Below, piece by piece: positions 36,499-44,820 of a DNA stretch of 64,000 nt (within the stretch, counting starts at the first letter, position 1; each line of letters begins with the position of its first letter). Source of the DNA: Prosthecodimorpha hirschii. GTDB taxonomy: Bacteria; Pseudomonadota; Alphaproteobacteria; Rhizobiales; Ancalomicrobiaceae. Under the pieces are notes generated by a model that saw nothing but the letters and a program-made list of their open reading frames with translations, was not told where the DNA came from and searched no databases. The DNA is taken from NCBI RefSeq assembly GCF_001305515.1, contig NZ_LJYW01000001.1, positions 5,244,857 through 5,308,856 of the forward strand, written 5' to 3'. Position numbers and translations under genes: made by a program.

Positions 36499-38697
36499 AT
36501 GATGAGAACCGTGAACCCTCAGGGCGATGGACAGGCCAGGTCCCGCGACGCGGACCGCAACCGGCCCGCCGCGGGACCCGTTGCCGCGGCTCCGGCCGGC
36601 GGCCGGCTCCGGGGCTTCGCCGCCTTCCTGGTCGGTGCCGGCATGGTCGGCATCGCGGCGGTCGGCGGTGCGCTCTCCGGTGCGCGCGCCTTCATGGACG
36701 GGCTCGGCCCGCTCGATCTCGCCGCCGCCGAACATCGCTCGACCATCGTGGTCGACCGCGACGGCCGGCTGCTGCGCCCCTTCGTGACCGTCGACGGCCG
36801 CTGGCGCCTGCCGCTCGACCCCTCGGAGGTCGACACGGACTATCTGAAACTGCTCTACGCCTACGAGGACGACCGCTTCCGTCAGCATGGCGGCGTCGAC
36901 TGGCGCGCCATGGGGCGGGCCGTGGTCCAGTTCGCCACGTCCGGCCGCGTCGTCTCCGGGGCCTCGACGCTGACCATGCAGGTCGCCCGCCTGATCGAGC
37001 CGCGCGACGAGCGCAACGTCGCCGCCAAGCTGCGCCAGATCGCGCGGGCGGCCGAACTGGAGCGGCGCTTCACGAAGGACCAGATCCTCGCGATCTATCT
37101 GCGGCTTGCCCCCGAGGGCGGCAATATCGAAGGCATCCGGGCGGCGAGCTACGCCTATTTCGGCAAGGAACCGCGCCGCCTCAGCCATGCCGAGGCCGCG
37201 CTCCTGGTCGCGCTGCCGCAATCGCCCGAGCTGCGCCGCCCCGACCGTCGTCCGGATCTGGCCCGCCGCGCCCGCGACCGGGTGCTCGACCGCGCGCTCG
37301 CCAAGGGCGTGCTCAATGCCGCCGAGGTGGCGCGGGCCAAGGCCGAGGCGGTGCCGACCGGCCGTCAGCCCTTCCCGGTGCATGCCCCGCATCTTTCCGA
37401 GCAGTTGGTCGCCGAGCGGCCCGAGGAGCGGGTCCACCGGACCACCGTCGACGCACGCCTGCAGACCAGCCTGGAGGCGCTGGCCGGTGCGCGCGTGCAG
37501 GGCCTCGGGCCGAAGGTCTCGGTGGCCATCCTGGTCGTCGACAACGCGACCGGCGAGGTGCACGCCCATGTCGGCGGCGCCGACTATTTCGCGACCGAAC
37601 GCGCCGGCTCGGTCGACCTCGCCCGCGCCTTCCGCTCGCCCGGTTCGGCGCTGAAGCCGTTCATCTATGCGCTCGCCTTCGAGAACGGCATCGCCCATCC
37701 GGAGACCGTGCTGGAGGACCGGCCGGCCCGCTACGGCGCCTGGGCGCCGGAGAATTTCGACCAGTCGTTCCACGGCACGGTGACGGCGCGCCGCGCGCTG
37801 CAGAATTCGCTCAACGTGCCGGCGGTCGAACTGCTCGGGGCGGTCGGACCGGCGCGGCTGATCGCCCGGCTGAAGGCGGCCGGTGCCGAGATCGAGATGC
37901 CGCGCGAGGCCGCCCCCGGCCTCGCCGTCGGTCTCGGCGGTCTCGGCATCCGCCTCGTCGACGCCGCGCGGCTCTATACCGCCTTCGCGCGCGGCGGCGA
38001 GACCATATCGCTGACCTGGCGGCGCGACGAACCCGGCTCGGAGACCGATCGTCACCGCTTCGTCGACGCGGTCTCGGCCTGGTATGTCGCCGACATCCTG
38101 AAGGGCGCGCCGCCGCCGACCAACGGGGCGCAGGGCCTGATCGCCTTCAAGACCGGCACCTCCTACGGCTACCGGGATGCCTGGGCGGTCGGCTTCGACA
38201 AGCGCTGGACCATCGCGGTCTGGGTCGGCCGGCCGGACGGCGCGCCGGTGGTCGGGCTGGTCGGACGGCTGGTCGCCGCGCCGATCCTGTTCGATGCCTA
38301 TGCGCGCATCGGCACGCCGCCGGAAACGGTTCCGCAACCGCGCGACACCCTGGTGGCGACCAGCACGACCCTGCCGCCGCCGCTGCGCCATCTGCGCCGG
38401 GATATCCCGAAGACCGTGTCGGCGGCCACCGAGGCGGCCCTGGCGATCTCCTTCCCGCCGGACGGTGCCCGGATCGATCTCGGTCTCGCCCGATTCGGAC
38501 CCGAGGTCGCCGGGCCGCTCGCCCTGAAGGCGCTCGGCGGGGTGCCGCCGCTGGTCTGGATGGTCAACGGCGTGCCGGTGACGACCGCCGGTTCGCGCCG
38601 GACGGCGTTCTGGCAACCGGATGGTGCCGGATACAGTCAGGTCTCCGTCATAGATGCCCGTGGGTCGACGGCCAGTGTCCGCGTTCGCCTCGACTGA
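36499..38697 (+). CDS. pbpC: Penicillin-binding protein 1C (glycosyltransferase/transpeptidase)
   Basis: A 732-residue bifunctional PBP: short cytoplasmic Arg-rich N-terminus, one membrane anchor (about 38-62), GT51 domain with catalytic Glu123 (YAYEDDRFRQHGG) and transpeptidase domain with S383-A-L-K386 and KTGTS near 551. The C-terminal BiPBP_C domain (about 640-732, ending VSVIDARGSTASVRVRLD) identifies the 1C type. It probably acts with the upstream alpha-2-macroglobulin. Two ATG codons stand in tandem at 36499 and 36502; neither has a strong ribosome-binding site. Confidence 0.92.
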   Translation: MMRTVNPQGDGQARSRDADRNRPAAGPVAAAPAGGRLRGFAAFLVGAGMVGIAAVGGALSGARAFMDGLGPLDLAAAEHRSTIVVDRDGRLLRPFVTVDGRWRLPLDPSEVDTDYLKLLYAYEDDRFRQHGGVDWRAMGRAVVQFATSGRVVSGASTLTMQVARLIEPRDERNVAAKLRQIARAAELERRFTKDQILAIYLRLAPEGGNIEGIRAASYAYFGKEPRRLSHAEAALLVALPQSPELRRPDRRPDLARRARDRVLDRALAKGVLNAAEVARAKAEAVPTGRQPFPVHAPHLSEQLVAERPEERVHRTTVDARLQTSLEALAGARVQGLGPKVSVAILVVDNATGEVHAHVGGADYFATERAGSVDLARAFRSPGSALKPFIYALAFENGIAHPETVLEDRPARYGAWAPENFDQSFHGTVTARRALQNSLNVPAVELLGAVGPARLIARLKAAGAEIEMPREAAPGLAVGLGGLGIRLVDAARLYTAFARGGETISLTWRRDEPGSETDRHRFVDAVSAWYVADILKGAPPPTNGAQGLIAFKTGTSYGYRDAWAVGFDKRWTIAVWVGRPDGAPVVGLVGRLVAAPILFDAYARIGTPPETVPQPRDTLVATSTTLPPPLRHLRRDIPKTVSAATEAALAISFPPDGARIDLGLARFGPEVAGPLALKALGGVPPLVWMVNGVPVTTAGSRRTAFWQPDGAGYSQVSVIDARGSTASVRVRLD

Positions 38698-38866
38698 TGC
38701 CCGCCAGGAACTCGTTCCTTTTGGTCATGGTCCCGAAACCGCCCGCTTTCTCGGTTGGCATCCATCCGAGGCCGTCCTATAACGACCTTGCCTTGAATAG
38801 GTCCGGTGCGTTCTGCGTTGCGCCCCGGGGAAATGTAAACGAACAACGCTTCGATTGACTGAGGCA

Positions 38867-41128
38867 ATGGATCTATTCAAGTTTATCCGCCGGATCAAAC
38901 GTTGGGTTGTGGGTCGCGACGGCGACGATACATTGCCGCATTGGTATGATTCAAAACTCCGACCCGGCCCGGAAGCTGGTGAACTGCCAGTATTTTTGTA
39001 TATGCCATGGATACCAGAACATGGCGATGCGCTTGTTTCGAAGATCGCTCGCGGCGGTGGCGTTCGGTTCCATCCGCTCGACATCGTTCGGGATAGCGAG
39101 GACGTTCGCGCGCGCCTCAATGTACTTGTCTATGCGCAAGATAACCCGGAGAAATACCGCCGCCTCGTGATGAGGAAACTCGCCCCCCTTGCCGGCTCGG
39201 TTGCGGGTTTCGTCGTCTCGTTTGACTGGCATCCCGTAATGCGTGAAATCGTACATTGCTGCCGGGTGTTGAAAATACCGACCATTCTGGTTCCGCACGA
39301 GTCGGTCTTCATCGACGAGGAGCGCTACTACGTGGCGCGCAGCGGCGCCAACATGCCGGCGACCGACCATGTGCTGGCCTGGGGACAGATGCAGCGGCGC
39401 ATCTTTCTGGAGCGCGGCTATCGCCCGGACCGTCTTCTGGTGACCGGTTCGCCGAAGTTCGACATCTTCCACCGCTATCAGCCGACGCTCGATCGCGATG
39501 CCTATGCGTCGATTTTCGCGCTCGATCCGTCCCTGCCGATCGTCCTCTTCGCCGGCCAGCCGCTCGACAGCCAGGTCGACAGCCAGGACTATGCGCTCGA
39601 CCGCCAGTCGCAGGCGATCGAGGACCTGCTCGACGTGGCGCGCGAATTGGGCGTGCAGGTGATCATCCGCCAGCCGCCGGCGAAACGCACCATCATCGAC
39701 CAGAAGACGCGGCTCAAGATCGAGACCTCGGTCGACTTTGCCATCGACGGTCCGGTCAAGTTCCTGGTCTCGCCGGAGGAGGCGCTCTACCACGCCGCGG
39801 CGGTGCTTTCGGTCAACTCGACCATGCTGTTCGAGGCCGTCCTGATGGGCCGTCCGTCCATCTCGATGCCGTATTTCAAGTTCGAGCAGATCTGGCAGAA
39901 GCTCGACATCGCGCGGGCGCCCGACAAGGACACGCTGCTGCGCCTGCTCGCCGAGGCGCTGGCCAAGGGCAAGCCGATGGTCTCCGAGCAGGGCATGGGC
40001 TGGGCGCGGCGCGAACTGGCGGCCGGTGCGTTCGACGGCGCCGCCGCGGCCCGCGTCTGTGCCGAGATGACCCGGATCGCGGCCCTGCCGCGGCGCGAGG
40101 CCATGCGGCCGGGGATTCCGGAGGAACTGGTCGAAGGCCACACCAGCGGCGCGATCGCGCTGCTCTCCAACGACGCGCTCCCGGCCCGCTGGGCGGCGCC
40201 GCTGCGGCGGCTGTTCGGCGTCAAGGCGCTGGCCCTGCCGAAGGAGATGCGCAAGGCGGCCGGTGCCGACTATGGCATGCGCATCGACCAGCGCTTCCAG
40301 ACGGTCGATCCCTACTATCAGTCGGTGCGGCGGCTGCTCGGCCGCCCGGAACTGTTCGTCGATCACGGTTTCGTCGCCTCGGGCACGCCGAAGGCCGTCG
40401 CCTCGCTGATCTACGACGATCGCGCCTCCTACTACGATGCCACGCGCGAATCGCGTCTGGTCGCGCGCCTCAACGGCGAGATGACCCTCGACCCGGCGGA
40501 GCGCGACCGGGTCGCGGCGCTGCTGCCGCGGCTGTCCGTCGGTCCGGCGCCGCTCAGGACCAGCGCGCGGCGCATCCTGGTGGTCGACCAGGCGCAGAAC
40601 GATCGTGCCGTCGCCCTGGGCGGCGCGTCCGTCGACAGCTTCGCGACCATGTTGAAGGTCGCCCTGGAGGCCGACCCGTCGGCTGAAATCGGCGTCATGG
40701 CGCCGGCCGCGATCGGCAGCCTCCCGCCGGCGCCGATCCTGACGCCGGAACGGATCGCCGAGATCGCCGGCGCGCGCAAGGTTACCATGCTGGCGGCACC
40801 GGAGCGCTCGGGGCTGCCCGCCGGCTGGGACGTGGTCCATGTGGTCAGCGCCGATGTCGGCCTGATCGCGGCTCTCGGCGGCGCCGAGGTGGTCTGCCAC
40901 GGCACGCCCTTCTATGCCGGCTGGGGCTTCACCACGGATCGGCGCGCGGTGCCGTTCCGGCGTCGCGCCCGTACGGCCGAAGAGGTCTTCCACGTTGCGT
41001 GGATCGTGAGCAGCCGCTATTTCGACCCGCGAACCGGGGAGCCCTGCGCGCTCGAGACCTTGTTGCCGCCCGCTGAAGCCGGATCGTCGGCTCCGGCGGC
41101 GGCCGCGGCTCGCACCGCCGTGCCCTGA
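38867..41128 (+). CDS. Capsule polysaccharide biosynthesis protein, KpsC/LipA-like two-part glycosyltransferase
   Basis: About 753 residues. The N-terminal half has a GT-B-like fold (LVPHESVFIDEERYYVA; DRLLVTGSPKFDIFHRYQP; SVNSTMLFEAVLMGRPSISM). The C-terminal part carries the KpsC-type signature VCHGTPFYAGWGFTTDR, seen in beta-Kdo transferases that build the capsule linker. The first 140 codons are clearly AT-richer than the rest, with a sharp change near 39290. Start is uncertain: ATG 38867 (GAGG very close) or TTG 38855. It precedes a sulfotransferase gene, so the surface glycan may be sulfated. Confidence 0.78.
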   Translation: MDLFKFIRRIKRWVVGRDGDDTLPHWYDSKLRPGPEAGELPVFLYMPWIPEHGDALVSKIARGGGVRFHPLDIVRDSEDVRARLNVLVYAQDNPEKYRRLVMRKLAPLAGSVAGFVVSFDWHPVMREIVHCCRVLKIPTILVPHESVFIDEERYYVARSGANMPATDHVLAWGQMQRRIFLERGYRPDRLLVTGSPKFDIFHRYQPTLDRDAYASIFALDPSLPIVLFAGQPLDSQVDSQDYALDRQSQAIEDLLDVARELGVQVIIRQPPAKRTIIDQKTRLKIETSVDFAIDGPVKFLVSPEEALYHAAAVLSVNSTMLFEAVLMGRPSISMPYFKFEQIWQKLDIARAPDKDTLLRLLAEALAKGKPMVSEQGMGWARRELAAGAFDGAAAARVCAEMTRIAALPRREAMRPGIPEELVEGHTSGAIALLSNDALPARWAAPLRRLFGVKALALPKEMRKAAGADYGMRIDQRFQTVDPYYQSVRRLLGRPELFVDHGFVASGTPKAVASLIYDDRASYYDATRESRLVARLNGEMTLDPAERDRVAALLPRLSVGPAPLRTSARRILVVDQAQNDRAVALGGASVDSFATMLKVALEADPSAEIGVMAPAAIGSLPPAPILTPERIAEIAGARKVTMLAAPERSGLPAGWDVVHVVSADVGLIAALGGAEVVCHGTPFYAGWGFTTDRRAVPFRRRARTAEEVFHVAWIVSSRYFDPRTGEPCALETLLPPAEAGSSAPAAAAARTAVP

Positions 41129-41179
41129 ACGGTTCTGGTCCGGCCAATCGCGATCGGGGCTCAGGAGCGGGGACTGTCC

Positions 41180-42106
41180 TTGCAGATCATCTTCCACATC
41201 GGCGCGCCGAAGACGGCGACGACCTCGCTCCAGCATGCCTTGAAGCCGGCGCGGTTGCGACTGGCCCAGCAGGGCATCGCCTATGTGCCGACCGGCAAGC
41301 TGCGCAATTCCGAGTTCGGCGAGGCCCTGCGCGACGAGACGCCGTCCTTCTTTCGTCGTCGGGTCTCGCGCAAGGCCGTCGACGACTTCGTGCGCACCTG
41401 GTCCCAGCCGGGCACCGACCGGATGCTGGTCAGCGAGGAAGGCTTCTCGATCTACCTGCTGCATCCGCGCCGCAAGGGCGGCGACTGGGCGTCGCAGGCC
41501 GGCCGGACCTTCAAGATCCTGCGCCATTTCGAGCCCTACGATTTCCGCGTCGTGCTGACCGTGCGCCGTCAGGACAGCTACCTCCTGTCCTGCTATGCGC
41601 ATCTGGTCCGCCACGGCCGCATCGGCCTGCCGTTCGAGGAATGGTGGCCGAAGGAGGTCGACCTCTCGCTGATGTCCTGGCGCCGCTACATCGAGGCGCT
41701 GAACGCCGAATATGGCGCCGAGCGGGTGACCGTGCTGCCCTACGAGCGCATCCGCGACGGCTTCGGCGGCTACTATCGGAACTTCATCGCCGAGGCCTGC
41801 CGGGTGCCGGAGGAGAGCGTCGCCGACATGGAGCCCGAGGAGAACGCACTCAATCCCGCGCTGTCCGACCCGGCCATGCAGATCGCCCTGATCGTCAACC
41901 GCCATACCCGCAAGCAGGTCACCGCGCTCGAGCGCAAGGATCTGATCAAGGAGATGAAGCGCGTCCTGCCGCCCAAGCAATTTCCGAAATATGCGCCCGA
42001 CATCAAGGACCTGCGCGAGGCGACCGCGCGGATCTTCGCCGACGAGAACCGCTACGTGAACGAGCACCTGCTCGCCGCCCCGCATCCGGGATTCCTGTTC
42101 GGCTGA
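41180..42106 (+). CDS. Sulfotransferase-like protein
   Basis: The 308-residue protein opens with the PAPS-binding P-loop HIGAPKTATTSLQ (residues 6-18) and has the later RLLVSEEGF-like and VVLTVRRQDSYLLSCYAH segments, typical of Golgi-type sulfotransferases acting on glycans. It starts with a TTG at 41180, because this leaves the usual one-strand lead-in (QIIFHIG) and GGAG lies upstream. Following a capsule glycosyltransferase by 51 bases, it most likely modifies surface polysaccharide. Confidence 0.8.
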   Translation: MQIIFHIGAPKTATTSLQHALKPARLRLAQQGIAYVPTGKLRNSEFGEALRDETPSFFRRRVSRKAVDDFVRTWSQPGTDRMLVSEEGFSIYLLHPRRKGGDWASQAGRTFKILRHFEPYDFRVVLTVRRQDSYLLSCYAHLVRHGRIGLPFEEWWPKEVDLSLMSWRRYIEALNAEYGAERVTVLPYERIRDGFGGYYRNFIAEACRVPEESVADMEPEENALNPALSDPAMQIALIVNRHTRKQVTALERKDLIKEMKRVLPPKQFPKYAPDIKDLREATARIFADENRYVNEHLLAAPHPGFLFG

Positions 42107-42187
42107 CCGTATCGAGGCCTGGGGCGCGGGTACTGGCCGGCCCGGCGCGGCGCCGGCGGATCGGGTGCGGCGCCGGCTGTCGGATTG

Positions 42188-42991
42188 TCAGCGCGGCGGC
42201 GAGGCGAGGCGGGCCTCCAGGGCGCCGACCTGGGCGCGCAGCGCGCGCAGTTCGGCCAGGATCGGGTCCTCGCGCGCCCGGCGCGCCGCCGCCTCGGCTT
42301 CGGCCATGACGGCATCATGCTCGCTCTGCATGGCGTTGACGACGACGCCGATGAAGAGATTGAGCGCGATGAAGGCGCTGACAAGGATGAAGGGCACGAA
42401 GAACAGCCAGGCGAGCGGATGACTGGCCATGACCGGCCGCACCACCTCGCTCGACCAGCCGTCCAGGGTCATGATCTGGAACAGGGTATAGAGCGAAGCG
42501 CCGAGCGTGCCGAAGGCTTCCTGGTGGTCGGCACCGAACATCTTCGTGGTCATGACCGCGCCGACATAGAAGATCAGCACCAGGAGCAGCACGATCGAGC
42601 CCATGCCCGGCAGGGCGCCGAGCAGCGCGCCGACCACCCGCTTCAGCGACGGCACCGCCGTGATCAATCGCAGTACGCGCAGGATGCGCAGGGCGCGCAG
42701 GATCGAGAAGGGCCCCGAAGACGGTACGACCGCGACGGCCACGACCACCAGGTCGAACACGCTCCAGGGATCGCGAAAGAAGTTCAGGCGCCGCACGACG
42801 AGGCGCAGCATGAGTTCGACGACGAAGACGGCCAGGATCGCGCGATCCAGCGCCAGCAGGGCGGGGCCGATCGCATCCATCACGGTCGGGCTGGTCTCCA
42901 GGCCGAGCGAAATGGCGTTGATCAGGATCAGGACGAGGATCGCGCGCTCCAGGCGCGGATCGGCGAGGAACCCTTCGAGGCGGGCGGGCAA
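42188..42991 (-). CDS. Bacterial voltage-gated cation channel (BacNav/NaChBac type)
   Basis: One six-helix subunit of a tetrameric channel. Using the TTG start at 42991, which GGAG precedes by 6 nt, the protein has 267 residues and matches NavAb numbering: S4 gating arginines at R99, R102, R105 and R108, and the selectivity filter at T175-L176-D177-G178-W179-S180. Asp replaces the usual filter Glu, and Gly the usual Ser. A charged coiled-coil-like C-terminus (residues about 225-267) follows, as in the family. The frame is open to 43174, but the upstream residues are low-complexity Gly/Arg. Confidence 0.9.
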   Translation of the reverse strand: MPARLEGFLADPRLERAILVLILINAISLGLETSPTVMDAIGPALLALDRAILAVFVVELMLRLVVRRLNFFRDPWSVFDLVVVAVAVVPSSGPFSILRALRILRVLRLITAVPSLKRVVGALLGALPGMGSIVLLLVLIFYVGAVMTTKMFGADHQEAFGTLGASLYTLFQIMTLDGWSSEVVRPVMASHPLAWLFFVPFILVSAFIALNLFIGVVVNAMQSEHDAVMAEAEAAARRAREDPILAELRALRAQVGALEARLASPPR

Positions 42992-43112
42992 GGTCGACTC
43001 CGGCGGCGGTTGCGTCAGGACGCTGACTTTTAGGTAACGTCGCCCGTCCGCGCCAGCGGTTTCCTGGCCGCCAGAGCTGCCTGAGCCGCCAGGGCCGCCG
43101 GAGCCGCCGGCG

Positions 43113-44522
43113 TCACGCCTGTCCGTCCGGCTCCGCCGCGGCCCGGCGCCCGCCCTGCAGCGAGGCGCCGGCACCCGGCCGGAGCTGGGCGAAGATCAGC
43201 GCCGACAGGCCGGACGCGATGCCGACCGCCGCCAGCGCCATCGAGATGCGCCCGGCATCCGGTTCCGCGCCGGCCGCGGTCACCATGTGGAGGATCATGG
43301 CCGCGACGGCGACGCCGGCGGAGAGCGAGATCTGCTGGGCCATGCTGGCCAGCGAGGTCGCCCGGCTCATCTGGTGTGGTTCGATATCCGCATACGCGAT
43401 GGCGTTGATGGCGGTGAAGTTGAGCGAGCGGAAGAAGCCGCCGACGAACAGCAGCACCATCATCAGCCCGAGCGGCGTGCCGACGCCGATCAGCGCGATG
43501 CTGGCGGTCATCAGGCCGCCGAGCGCGGAATTGACGATCAGGGTCGAGCGGAAGCCGAAACGCTCGATGATCGTGGCGGCGGCGAATTTCATCATCATCG
43601 CGGCGGCGGCGGCGATGAAGGTGGTCAGGCCGGATTCCAGCGCCGAGTGGCCGAAGCCGATCTGGATCTGAAGCGGCAGCAGGAACGGCAGGGCGCCGAT
43701 GCCGATCCGGAACAGCGAGCCGCCCGTGACCGCGATGCGAAATGTCGGGATGCGCAGAAGGCCGACATCGATGATCGGCTGTTCGAAGCCGCGGGCGTGG
43801 CGGACATAGGCCCACAGGATCAGGCCGGCGGCACCGGCGAGCGCCAGGGAGACCGGCAGCGGCACGATATCGCGGCCGAGGGTTTCGAAGGCGAAGACCC
43901 CGGTGGCCAGCCCGACCGCCGACAGGAGGAAGCCGGTGGTGTCGAACGGGGTCCGCTCTTCTTCCCGGATCGCCGGCAGGAAGGCGAGCGCCAGCGCGAT
44001 GCCGGCAAAGCCGATCGGCACGTTGATCCAGAAGATCCAGCGCCACGACGCATAGGTGGCGATCAGGCCGCCGAGGGGCGGGCCGATCACCGGGCCGATC
44101 AGCGCCGGCACGGTCAGCCAGGCCATGGCGGCGACCAGATCGTCCTTGGGCACGGTGCGCAGCATGACCAGCCGTCCGACCGGCACCATCATGGCGCCGC
44201 CGAGCCCCTGCAGCAGGCGGCCGAGGATCAGCACCGTCATCGATGGGGCCAGACCGCACAGGATCGAGCCGGCCATGAACACCCCGATCGCCGAGACGAA
44301 GACCCGGCGGGCGCCGAAGCGGTCGGCCATCCAGCCGGAGGCCGGGATGAACACCGCCATGCTGATCAGATAGGCGGTGATCGCCAGATTGAGGGCGATG
44401 GTGGGAACGCCCAGATCGTCCGCCATCACCGGCAGGGCGGTGGCGATGATGGTCGAATCGAGATGTTCCATGAACAGGGCGGACGCCACGATCAACGGGA
44501 CGGTCCGAATGCGCAGGGCCAT
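43113..44522 (-). CDS. MFS drug exporter, DHA2 (EmrB/QacA) family
   Basis: A 469-residue protein with about 14 hydrophobic segments. The DHA2 motif LDSTIIATALPVMADDLG lies in helix 1, motif A in GWMADRFGARRVFV, and motif C-like GPVIGPPLGG in helix 5. It probably exports hydrophobic drugs or metabolites by proton antiport. It lies upstream of the channel gene on the same strand, 121 bases apart. Neither a regulator nor a membrane-fusion partner adjoins it. Confidence 0.88.
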   Translation of the reverse strand: MALRIRTVPLIVASALFMEHLDSTIIATALPVMADDLGVPTIALNLAITAYLISMAVFIPASGWMADRFGARRVFVSAIGVFMAGSILCGLAPSMTVLILGRLLQGLGGAMMVPVGRLVMLRTVPKDDLVAAMAWLTVPALIGPVIGPPLGGLIATYASWRWIFWINVPIGFAGIALALAFLPAIREEERTPFDTTGFLLSAVGLATGVFAFETLGRDIVPLPVSLALAGAAGLILWAYVRHARGFEQPIIDVGLLRIPTFRIAVTGGSLFRIGIGALPFLLPLQIQIGFGHSALESGLTTFIAAAAAMMMKFAAATIIERFGFRSTLIVNSALGGLMTASIALIGVGTPLGLMMVLLFVGGFFRSLNFTAINAIAYADIEPHQMSRATSLASMAQQISLSAGVAVAAMILHMVTAAGAEPDAGRISMALAAVGIASGLSALIFAQLRPGAGASLQGGRRAAAEPDGQA

Positions 44523-44820
44523 GGTGGGGATGCCTCAAGAGGGATCGCCTCTCATGGCACGACGGCACTGGGCCTGCCAGACGCCCGCCGCGGCAGAGCC
44601 ATGACGATTCCGTGTGCTCCCGGATCGAGCTCTGCGGCAGGCGCGGGGCGGTACTGTGCGCGGCGGGACCCTGCGCCGCGCGGCATTCCGAGCCGGCCGG
44701 GATCGGCTCGAGCCTGTCCCGGTCGGATCGACGCGATCTGACCGCAAGGGACCGGCTCAAGCCTTTGAAACTGGAGCACTTCCTAGTCGACAGGATGATT
44801 CCATCCGGTCCGGAGACGCT
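44523..44820. other. Intergenic region with part of a rhizobial palindromic repeat
   Basis: About 300 bases hold the promoter of the DHA2 gene. The end (44775-44822) reads ...GAGCACTTCCTAGTCGACAG-GATGATTCCATCCGG..., which resembles one half of a dispersed palindrome common in Hyphomicrobiales. No gene is seen. Confidence 0.4.
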
